DNA of 6,951 nucleotides from JBBIVP01 sp037439705 [NCBI: bacterium] (GTDB taxonomy: Bacteria; JBBIVP01), in contig JBBIVP010000115.1 in NCBI GenBank assembly GCA_037439705.1, positions 1 through 6,951 of the forward strand, in the 5' to 3' direction. The notes beneath the pieces were generated by a model, which saw nothing but the letters and a program-made list of their open reading frames with translations, ran no database searches and was not told the DNA's origin. The position numbers and the translations under genes are program-made. Numbering within the stretch: the stretch's first letter is position 1; each line of letters begins with the position of its first letter. Below, one piece after another: positions 1 through 6,481 of this stretch.

Positions 1-2
1 AA

Positions 3-1556
3 ATGAAAAAAGCACTCATAATCAGTAGTTTCATCCTTTTTGTAATGGGATGCGGAAAGGAAAAGAGCGATATAGAAAAGGCAAAGGATATGCTTTCTGA
101 AAAGGTTCTGACGGAAGACGGCATTCCATATACACCCGATGATGTGAGAGAAAAAATTTTGGAAGTACTTCAAAAAGAGCCTGAGAACTGCGAGGCAAAT
201 TATGTTCTTCTTCTTGCTGATGTGAAGATACTTTTTGAGACTATAAATCCAATAATAGGTGTGATTCAGAGCCTTTCTCAATTCACCGAGCAGGCTGGTG
301 GAATGGTGGACAGTCTCGTTTCAAGCATAATTCCGTCAATCCTTGAACTTTTTGATGAGATGGACAATGCTGTCAATGTTGTGGAGAAATACAAATGTTC
401 CCTCTTACTTGATAATTACAAAATAACCCTCGGGCTTGAAGATTCTCCAATCCTTTCTATTGAATTTAAAGGATGGGATCCGAAGAAAGAAGTTGCTACC
501 CAGGGTGAATGGGACCTGACAGAAGCAGACCTCATAGGCTCTTTCGTCTCAATGGTAAAGGCAGGGCTCCATCTCATTCTTTCACTTGACCTTGACCTTG
601 ACCTGGAGGAAGTCCTGAATGCATATAACGAGGGAATAATCAGTCTTGATATGAGCGATCTTGTTGGTCTCGTTCGGAGCCTTGGATTTGTTCCAGCAAA
701 TAATCAAAACTTTTTAGATTTTCATCCAGATAGAAAGGAGCTGTTTGCATTAGTCGGGCAGGACTATTCGGTATGTATGAAAAGGATTTCAACTTCCCTT
801 GATGAACTATTAAAGGTTGATGAGAATCCTTATGATGACATAATCGGTTGGGTGGATAAGGGATTAAAGATAAACATTTTTGACCCTGAAACAGGTGAAA
901 GGGGGATATTTGTTGAAATCAACGGTCAAAGGACGAATGTGCTTGACCTCCTTGAGTCCGTTCTTAAAGTGTTTATAACAGAGGATTACATAAAAGAGGT
1001 TGTTCAAATTACTTCAAGGTGGAGTAAAATTTTTTCGGGTGAATTGAAGGAGTCCATTTCTATCGCCGAGTTAAATTCCCTGCTTTTTGGGCTCATTGAG
1101 TTCAAAGACACAATAAGGGTATATCCGTGGAAACTCTATCCGTCAAGTATAACAGAGGCAAAACCAATAAGGGATTTCCTTCCTTACTGGGAGGATACAA
1201 ATGACGATGGATATGCTGAATTCATGGTTGAAGCGGAAGTTCCGCCTGAGTATGCAATTTCAAAACCCTACATCTTCACTGAAGATTCATCACATTTTGC
1301 CGGATACCCATACGAAATAACGAAAGATTGTATATTTCCTCAATCAGTAACCTTTGTTTACATTGCTTTTCAGGACCCATCATTTAATGGCTCTGTTGAA
1401 GTAAATTTAAACCCAATCAAAGAAAAAATATGCAATGAAGAAAACTACCTTGAATGGAAACATGCGGATAACTTCTCATTAAATGTAGTGATAAATGACC
1501 TCATAGACACATTCCTTGGATTAATCTCTAACCTCAGAAAATCAGGATTTTTTTAA
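3..1556 (+). CDS. Uncharacterised outer-membrane lipoprotein, first of a tandem paralogous pair
   Basis: The predicted 517-residue protein begins with a lipoprotein signal peptide: two lysines, a hydrophobic stretch and a lipobox ending VMGC, with Cys17 as the lipidated residue. Gly at +2 (no Asp) favours outer-membrane sorting by the E. coli Lol rule. Residues about 44-75 look helical and TPR-like, ending in CEANY (63-67). Further motifs are GEWD (168-171), an LDLDLDLE stretch from residue 195, FHPDR (240-244), DENPYDDIIGWVDK (273-286), KPIRDFLP (387-394), a calcium-loop-like D398-x-N400-x-D402-G403, and DPSF (458-461). All recur in order in the next gene. Non-lipid cysteines are at 63, 132, 258, 443 and 477; all but 258 have counterparts in the paralogue. 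The C-terminus is an amphipathic helix ending GFF. The family is not recognised and no function is assigned. The ATG lies two bases inside the window, so its ribosome binding site is not visible; the start is supported by the signal peptide. Confidence 0.9.
   Translation: MKKALIISSFILFVMGCGKEKSDIEKAKDMLSEKVLTEDGIPYTPDDVREKILEVLQKEPENCEANYVLLLADVKILFETINPIIGVIQSLSQFTEQAGGMVDSLVSSIIPSILELFDEMDNAVNVVEKYKCSLLLDNYKITLGLEDSPILSIEFKGWDPKKEVATQGEWDLTEADLIGSFVSMVKAGLHLILSLDLDLDLEEVLNAYNEGIISLDMSDLVGLVRSLGFVPANNQNFLDFHPDRKELFALVGQDYSVCMKRISTSLDELLKVDENPYDDIIGWVDKGLKINIFDPETGERGIFVEINGQRTNVLDLLESVLKVFITEDYIKEVVQITSRWSKIFSGELKESISIAELNSLLFGLIEFKDTIRVYPWKLYPSSITEAKPIRDFLPYWEDTNDDGYAEFMVEAEVPPEYAISKPYIFTEDSSHFAGYPYEITKDCIFPQSVTFVYIAFQDPSFNGSVEVNLNPIKEKICNEENYLEWKHADNFSLNVVINDLIDTFLGLISNLRKSGFF
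585..602 (+). repeat. Three perfect tandem copies of CTTGAC
   Basis: The hexanucleotide CTTGAC repeats three times inside the first lipoprotein gene and encodes Leu-Asp dipeptides (residues 195-200). Changes in copy number would keep the frame. The matching part of the paralogue reads YDLNLN without a DNA repeat, so the repeat is a local expansion or chance codon choice. Confidence 0.6.
1544..1547 (+). promoter_or_regulatory. Weak AGGA Shine-Dalgarno for the second lipoprotein
   Basis: AGGA lies inside the last codons of the preceding gene. It is 9 bases before a TTG at 1557 and 15 bases before the ATG at 1563. The spacing fits TTG better, while codon preference favours ATG, so this site leaves the start undecided. 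Either start gives the same lipoprotein signal peptide with or without an extra Met-Phe. Confidence 0.35.
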
Positions 1557-1562
1557 TTGTTT

Positions 1563-3356
1563 ATGAAGAAAAGAGGAGGGTTAATACTTTTAGCAGGGGT
1601 GTTTCTACTTTTCTCCTGTTCAGCAGGAGGGTCTAAGTGTGAAAGGTGGGTTGTAAAAACCCTTGATGCGTGTAAGGAGGCACTGAGGGATGGAAGGTGG
1701 ACAGACTCTATGGATGAATGCTTGAGGGTTATTGACCCTGAAAGTGAATGTGAGGTAAGGGATGTTGACCTCTGTGAGGCTAATTACCTTCTGTTTTTAT
1801 CAAACCTCTTTTATCTCCTTGATTCCGTATCAAGTCTCCTTCCCCTTATAGAAGACTTCGCAGGAGGAATGCTGAGTCCTTCTCAGGACATTACCCTTGA
1901 AGACATTATTCAGTATGTGAAATTTATCCTTGAAAAGAAGGTCAACATTGATTCCTTCATTTACTCAATAATTCAACCGATTTACCTTAACCTTACAAGG
2001 ATGGAAGGATACACAAATTTTGTAATAGATAAGAATTGCAGTTTGAAGATGGATAAAATTCCACTCAAAATTTTTAAGAATTTTTCTATTTCTGTTCCAG
2101 GAATGGTTGAACTCTCAGGGGATATGGAGTTCAGAGGCGAATGGGATTCTGTTGAGGCTAATATATTCTCTGCAGTTATAGACCTCATAAAGGGCATCAT
2201 TGACCTCTTATTTTCTTACGACCTCAACCTTAATGCTGAGGGGCTTCTGAACCTCCTCGTTACTATTTCCGGAGGTAATGTATCAACCATTCAATTGTTA
2301 AGGTTTTCGGGTGGTTTGTTCTATAAATCTGATTTCCTCAAATGGCACAAAGACAGGGCAAATCTCTTTACATACGCTGATGATGAGATTTCATCTTTTT
2401 TCATAAAGATGTCAAATGCATTAAATACCCTCTTTACAGAACAGGACGAAAACCCTAAAGATGACATTATATACTGGGTGGATAAGGATAATAATAAAAA
2501 ATTCAGTTCTACTGATGAACTCTGTATCAACCTTTACAGAACAGGTGTTGATGAACTAGCGCTTTCAGGATTGTGCAATACTCTCAAACCTTTTCTCTCA
2601 CAGGAGTATATAGACAGTATGAAAACACTCTTTTCAGAGGTGGGAGGATGTGTAAAATATGAGAAAGAAGATGAAGAATGTTCCATCAGCCTTGCAAATG
2701 TTATAAATACCATTAGCATCGGAATAATTGTCTTTCTTGACAATCTCTCCTTTAAACCGAGAAAGTTCTTCGGAGACCCCAAGGAAAGAAAACCGTTAAG
2801 GGATTTTATGCCCTTTCTCTACGACCCTGATGATGATGGAATTCTTCTCCCTGTATTCCTCATAGAGGCTGAAGCATATCCCGGGAGCGGAACAGCCTAT
2901 ATCTCCATTCCCTGTCCACCATCATATTCAGATGGAGCAACGAGTTATGTATGCTATTATGCGCTGGATGGCGAGAAATATAAATATCCTGACCCTGGAA
3001 CGTCAACGCTTAATGTCTTTTACCAGTATGAAGGGGATTCTGTGCATTTTTCCACAGGATTCAGATGGAATGAAAATGACGAAAGTGTGGGAGAAGATGG
3101 AAGTATAAACAAGGATTGCTTTTCCCTTCCTTCAGAACTTTCTTCCTATCAGCTATTTTATTTTGGGATGAATGACCCATCATTTGGTGGTGCCCTTCTG
3201 GTAAATCCTGGGATTGATCAAAAGGAATTTCCGGGATGCGAAGGGACTACTGATGAATTTCTTACTCCCAATAATCTTTATCTCAACAGGGTTCTTACCT
3301 ACTGGCAGAAAAAGATATACGAACTTCTTAGGCTCCTCCAGCAGGGATTATTTTGA
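1563..3356 (+). CDS. Uncharacterised cysteine-rich outer-membrane lipoprotein, paralogue of the upstream gene
   Basis: The 597-residue protein (599 if TTG 1557 is used) opens MKKR, then a hydrophobic core and lipobox LFSC with Cys19 lipidated and Ser at +2. It is a divergent paralogue of the preceding lipoprotein. Numbered from ATG 1563, the shared landmarks are CEANY (71-75), GEWD (192-195), WHKDR (261-265), DENPKDDIIYWVDK (295-308), KPLRDFMP (410-417), the acidic loop D421-x-D423-x-D425-G426, and DPSF (538-541). The WVDK motif runs into an EF-hand-like loop with D307, D309, N311, F314 and D318, although position 6 is Lys rather than Gly. It has 14 cysteines besides the lipobox, against five in its neighbour. 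Several sit in an N-terminal stretch (about 26-71), others in two insertions (about 320-380 and 450-470), which suggests disulfides in the periplasm or outside the cell. The gene begins six bases after the previous stop and is in the same reading frame. Function unknown. Confidence 0.9.
   Translation: MKKRGGLILLAGVFLLFSCSAGGSKCERWVVKTLDACKEALRDGRWTDSMDECLRVIDPESECEVRDVDLCEANYLLFLSNLFYLLDSVSSLLPLIEDFAGGMLSPSQDITLEDIIQYVKFILEKKVNIDSFIYSIIQPIYLNLTRMEGYTNFVIDKNCSLKMDKIPLKIFKNFSISVPGMVELSGDMEFRGEWDSVEANIFSAVIDLIKGIIDLLFSYDLNLNAEGLLNLLVTISGGNVSTIQLLRFSGGLFYKSDFLKWHKDRANLFTYADDEISSFFIKMSNALNTLFTEQDENPKDDIIYWVDKDNNKKFSSTDELCINLYRTGVDELALSGLCNTLKPFLSQEYIDSMKTLFSEVGGCVKYEKEDEECSISLANVINTISIGIIVFLDNLSFKPRKFFGDPKERKPLRDFMPFLYDPDDDGILLPVFLIEAEAYPGSGTAYISIPCPPSYSDGATSYVCYYALDGEKYKYPDPGTSTLNVFYQYEGDSVHFSTGFRWNENDESVGEDGSINKDCFSLPSELSSYQLFYFGMNDPSFGGALLVNPGIDQKEFPGCEGTTDEFLTPNNLYLNRVLTYWQKKIYELLRLLQQGLF
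3343..3347 (+). promoter_or_regulatory. AGGGA Shine-Dalgarno that decides the pgi start
   Basis: AGGGA lies in the end of the upstream lipoprotein gene, 8 bases before ATG 3356. That spacing supports ATG 3356 over the adjacent in-frame TTG at 3353. The TGATG arrangement (stop 3354-3356, start 3356-3358) implies translational coupling of the two genes. Confidence 0.5.
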
Positions 3357-4600
3357 TGAAGATAGATTTATCATCATTAAAAGTTTTTTGTGAAGAAGAA
3401 ATTCCCCGGAACGAAAGAATAAGAGATTCTTTTCAAAAAAATTTTAGAGAAAGAAAATTTCATTTTCTCAAAGCGCTCTATGAGGATGAAATTCTAAAAG
3501 AGATGGAAAAGCTGAAATATGTGAAATCCTTTAAAACTATGTTTCACATAGGAATAGGAGGCTCAGCCCTCCCTCCACTTGTCATAAAAAGGGCATTTGA
3601 AGATGAGATTAAAAAGGAATTTTATCTTATAGAAAACCTTGATGAGTGGGAGATAAGAAGAGTTCTCTCAGAGGTGGACCCAAAAGGTTTATGCCTTCAT
3701 GTGGTTTCAAAATCTGGAAACACAGTTGAGACAGTTGCAAATTTCTTTTACATATACAGATGGCTCATCAGGAAAATTGGGGAGAAAGAAGCGAAGAAAA
3801 GGGTAATAATCACCACAGATCCGGAAGGAGGTTTTTTGAGGGAAATAGCATTGAAGGAGGGATTTCCTGTTTTAAAAATTCCGGGAGAACTGACTGGTAG
3901 ATTTTCAGCACTTTCTCCTGTGGGACTTTTTCCAGCATTATTTCTTGGAATAAAATGGAGAAGGATTATAAATGGGGCAAGGGAGATATATGAAATCCTC
4001 GCTGATAGACCTCCTGATGAGAATCCAGTTTTGAAGACTGCAGAATTTCTTTTTTATCAATACAATGAATGTAAAAAAGATGTCTTTGTCTTTATGCCAT
4101 ATTCCGAAAGGTTTGATGCATTTTCAAGGTGGCTCGTTCAGCTCTGGTCTGAGAGCCTCGGAAAGGATGGAAAGGGACAGACCCCTCTCTGTGGAAAGGG
4201 CGCTACAGACCAGCACACAATCCTTCAGTTAATAATAGATGGTCCACCTGATAAAATTGTCTGCTTCATAAAGATAAAAGAAAATGGTAAATTCAGGGTA
4301 GATGGAATTGGAAAACTTTCTCCACCTGAATTTATGAAGGGATTTTCCATAGCGGAGATAAGAGATGCAGAATACTACGGAACTCTTAACTCAATAAAGA
4401 ACAAAAAGATACCGGTCATTGAAATTGAGTTGGAATGTTTAAATCCGGAAATGTTGGGGAGGCTTTTTATCTTCTTTTCCTCCATCGTAAGTTTGTTTGG
4501 AGAAGGGCTCGGGATAAATCCATTTGACCAGCCCGCTGTTGAGGAAAGCAAGAAGCTGGCGAGGGAATATCTAAAAGGTAAAAAATCGCTTGCTTTTTAA
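3356..4600 (+). CDS. pgi: Glucose-6-phosphate isomerase
   Basis: This enzyme interconverts glucose 6-phosphate and fructose 6-phosphate in the cytoplasm, for glycolysis and gluconeogenesis. The 414-residue protein carries the two sugar-isomerase (SIS) phosphate-binding segments, GIGGSALPP (66-74) and SKSGNTVET (118-126). It also has the signature around LTGRFSALSPVG (179-190) with Arg182, and WSESLGK (264-270) with the predicted catalytic Glu266. TDQHT (284-288) holds the predicted ring-opening His287, and NPFDQPAVEESK near the C-terminus holds the predicted catalytic Lys399. Residue roles are assigned by alignment in mind with rabbit PGI Arg272, Glu357, His388 and Lys518. It is shorter than Bacillus-type (about 450) and E. 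coli-type (about 550) enzymes, but no core motif is missing. One oddity is Thr180, where the family signature usually has Gly before the Gly-Arg. There is no signal peptide. The gene overlaps the upstream lipoprotein gene by one base, an unusual setting for a glycolytic gene. Confidence 0.96.
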   Translation: MKIDLSSLKVFCEEEIPRNERIRDSFQKNFRERKFHFLKALYEDEILKEMEKLKYVKSFKTMFHIGIGGSALPPLVIKRAFEDEIKKEFYLIENLDEWEIRRVLSEVDPKGLCLHVVSKSGNTVETVANFFYIYRWLIRKIGEKEAKKRVIITTDPEGGFLREIALKEGFPVLKIPGELTGRFSALSPVGLFPALFLGIKWRRIINGAREIYEILADRPPDENPVLKTAEFLFYQYNECKKDVFVFMPYSERFDAFSRWLVQLWSESLGKDGKGQTPLCGKGATDQHTILQLIIDGPPDKIVCFIKIKENGKFRVDGIGKLSPPEFMKGFSIAEIRDAEYYGTLNSIKNKKIPVIEIELECLNPEMLGRLFIFFSSIVSLFGEGLGINPFDQPAVEESKKLAREYLKGKKSLAF

Positions 4601-4618
4601 AAAAATGGGAGATAAAAT
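4590..4618 (+). promoter_or_regulatory. Possible sigma70-like promoter for the barrel and third lipoprotein genes
   Basis: A TTGCTT (4590-4595) is followed after exactly 17 bases by TAAAAT (4613-4618). The latter matches the -10 consensus at five of six bases; the -35 matches at only three. It overlaps the pgi stop codon and lies 38 bases before the barrel gene's ATG. The region is AT-rich, so chance matches are likely. If real, it would let the envelope genes downstream be transcribed apart from pgi. Confidence 0.25.
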
Positions 4619-4645
4619 TAAAATAATATGGGTAGAAATAAAAAC

Positions 4646-4652
4646 AGGAGGT
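4646..4652 (+). promoter_or_regulatory. Strong Shine-Dalgarno AGGAGGT
   Basis: A near-perfect anti-16S match ends about 5 bases before ATG 4657. It is much stronger than the sites for the second lipoprotein and pgi, consistent with high translation of a structural outer-membrane protein and with independent rather than coupled initiation after the 56-base gap. Confidence 0.75.
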
Positions 4653-4656
4653 TGAT

Positions 4657-6468
4657 ATGAAGCTAAAATGTTTGGTCTGCGTGTTCCTTTTCTTTTTCCT
4701 TACAGGCAGTGCGTTTGCGATAAACGACCAGTCAATAAGGAGCGAAAACACATTCGGTCTTATTGAGGATAGTTATGACCTCTTCTTCTATCCCGAATTC
4801 CTCGCCGATTTTAGTGGCTACGAGTTATACACAAACCTCCACAACACCTCCGGGGCAAATCGTTTTCAAATAGGATGGTTTGGACTTCCGGGTAAAGCAG
4901 GAAGGTTATTCCTGATGTTTAATATGACAAATAATAAATCATCAGAAGAAGTATTCCTTCCTCAAGATAACTTTACTCCAAACTGGCCAAATTTCCTTAA
5001 TCCAGGAGCTTTTATTGATAAAGGAGAAATGGGACATTTTCACCTCGTTAAGACAGATTTTTTTGATGATGACAATGATTACAAATCTGACAGAAGTATT
5101 TTGAGGGATATGTCGGGTGAATCTTGGCAGAGGGAGAATGAGTATGAACTTCTTATTGGATATGGAATCTCCATTTCTAAAAAGGTAAACATAGGTTTAG
5201 GCGTTTCACTGGGTTTTTTAAGAGGAGAAAACAGGGATTCAAGGTCAACCTTTGATATATCCTACACAGAAACTGACCTAAATACAGGAACGGTTCTTGA
5301 AAGTTATTCCGATAAAAGCGATGCAAGGATTGATGCCAATGGCTCAAACATAGGTTTTATCATCGGTTGTAAAATTGAGCCAAAAAAGGATTTAAAAATA
5401 GGAATTGACTTCTATTATTCAATGATTGATTCAGATGGCGCTGGAAAATATGGAGAGAATATAAGAAGGGCAGAATGGATGAAGGGTTCATACAGTGCAT
5501 CACTTACAGAGACATTAGCAGGTCCAGTGGGAGACCCCACTCAGGGCGATCCAATTAATAATGCCCTTCCATACGATGGCTCAAACCTCGGGATAAGGTT
5601 AAAGACATATATTCCTGTTGGTGAAAAGAACACAATAAGGGTTGATGGAGGGGTTGAGTGGGCATCGGTTGATGTTTCTGATGGAAGTTATGAGAGGTCA
5701 GGTGGAGAAACCATTATGGATACAGTTCAAAACACAAGGACAGATGCTGTAGGAGTGGAAAGGGTTAACTGGTCAGGTGATTATCTTTCCGGATATGGTG
5801 CCTATGCCCTTCTTGCTGACATCGTTCAGATAACGAACTTCTTAAAATTTGGTTTCGGTATCGGGTATGAATTTGTGAAAAGGGAGATAGATATAAGGAG
5901 GGCATTCACTTTAAATAGAACGGAAAGGATAGACAGAAACAACGATAAAGATATAATTGATGCCCCACTTGATTACGACCCTGTCACTGGAATTTTTGAT
6001 GAAAGGACAACAGATGAATCCCAGTTGGAACAGGGATACAAGTATGAGGTGAAAACCCATTACATAAAATTTCCTGTTTCAGCAGAGGTTGAGATTACAA
6101 AGAAGTTAACTTTGAGATTGGGCGTTTCCCATTTCATATTGGTAAAGAGGAACAATGAGGAAATCTTCTACATTTCAGGAAGCAACCAGATAAAAACCAC
6201 CTATGAGGATGGAATGGGAACGAGAACTGTTACCTACGAACCTTATTCAATTCCTGAGAACAGTTATTCAAGCAGGGTTGACGAGGAAAGCATAACAGAT
6301 TACAGGATAGGTCTCGGGATTGCACTTTCAAAAAACATATCAGTTGACCTTCTCGGAGACTATTATGATAACCATGATTCAGATGACCACATTCATGAAC
6401 TTTCAATAGAGCCCCATGAGGCATCAAGGATATGGTCTATATTTGGTTCAGCAACAATAAAATTTTAA
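4657..6468 (+). CDS. Outer-membrane beta-barrel protein, function unknown
   Basis: The 603-residue protein has a Sec signal peptide with a likely signal peptidase I site after AFA (Ala21), and ends in an aromatic-rich strand with terminal Phe603, the usual BAM recognition signal. In between it alternates amphipathic strands, short turns and long polar loops. Seven short turns are recognisable near residues 76-82, 174-178, 241-247, 320-325, 393-395, 479-483 and 558-562, several of them Lys-rich. This predicts roughly 14-16 strands, a size similar to FadL/OMPP1-type porins, but I see no diagnostic FadL motif. The loops expected outside the cell are acidic (about 134-145 and 426-445). The last large loop (573-588) clusters four His with several Asp and Glu. 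There is no plug, POTRA or TonB-box region that I can see. It could be a porin, a substrate channel or a secretion partner for the flanking lipoproteins; the sequence does not choose. The start is fixed by the Shine-Dalgarno site and signal peptide. Confidence 0.87.
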   Translation: MKLKCLVCVFLFFFLTGSAFAINDQSIRSENTFGLIEDSYDLFFYPEFLADFSGYELYTNLHNTSGANRFQIGWFGLPGKAGRLFLMFNMTNNKSSEEVFLPQDNFTPNWPNFLNPGAFIDKGEMGHFHLVKTDFFDDDNDYKSDRSILRDMSGESWQRENEYELLIGYGISISKKVNIGLGVSLGFLRGENRDSRSTFDISYTETDLNTGTVLESYSDKSDARIDANGSNIGFIIGCKIEPKKDLKIGIDFYYSMIDSDGAGKYGENIRRAEWMKGSYSASLTETLAGPVGDPTQGDPINNALPYDGSNLGIRLKTYIPVGEKNTIRVDGGVEWASVDVSDGSYERSGGETIMDTVQNTRTDAVGVERVNWSGDYLSGYGAYALLADIVQITNFLKFGFGIGYEFVKREIDIRRAFTLNRTERIDRNNDKDIIDAPLDYDPVTGIFDERTTDESQLEQGYKYEVKTHYIKFPVSAEVEITKKLTLRLGVSHFILVKRNNEEIFYISGSNQIKTTYEDGMGTRTVTYEPYSIPENSYSSRVDEESITDYRIGLGIALSKNISVDLLGDYYDNHDSDDHIHELSIEPHEASRIWSIFGSATIKF

Positions 6469-6469
6469 A

Positions 6470-6477
6470 AGGAGGTG
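6470..6477 (+). promoter_or_regulatory. Strong Shine-Dalgarno AGGAGGTG
   Basis: It begins two bases after the stop codon of the barrel gene, and its GGAGG core ends 6 bases before ATG 6482. It fixes the start of the truncated third lipoprotein and shows that gene is co-transcribed with the barrel gene. Confidence 0.8.
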
Positions 6478-6481
6478 TAAG

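Noticed and set aside
1531-1554. Possible intrinsic terminator: CCT...AGG followed by seven T at the end of the first lipoprotein gene
   Set aside because: The stem is only three pairs with mismatches above it, and the next gene starts within a few bases, so termination here is not credible.
1982-2782. Three short open frames on the minus strand inside the second lipoprotein gene (1982-2200, 2321-2530, 2534-2782)
   Set aside because: They lie antisense to a well-supported gene, show no recognisable motif or ribosome binding site, and have the composition expected of shadows.
3356-4600. Moonlighting or exported PGI because of its envelope-gene neighbours
   Set aside because: No signal peptide or lipobox is present and all catalytic residues are kept, so an ordinary cytoplasmic enzyme is the simplest reading.
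4581-4606. AT-only inverted repeat (A run, TCGCTTGC, T run) around the pgi stop as a terminator
   Set aside because: The stem would be A-T pairs only, with no GC clamp; it is more simply AT-rich sequence.
4467-4751. Minus-strand open frame spanning the pgi end and the barrel gene start
   Set aside because: It covers the conserved PGI C-terminus and the barrel's Shine-Dalgarno and signal peptide on the other strand; its translation is low-complexity and matches nothing I know.
6230-6427. Minus-strand open frame inside the barrel gene
   Set aside because: Antisense to the conserved C-terminal strands, with no supporting signals.
4657-6468. Barrel as a Slam or TonB-dependent receptor
   Set aside because: There is no N-terminal TPR domain, plug domain or TonB box; the sequence goes from signal peptide to barrel-like strands.
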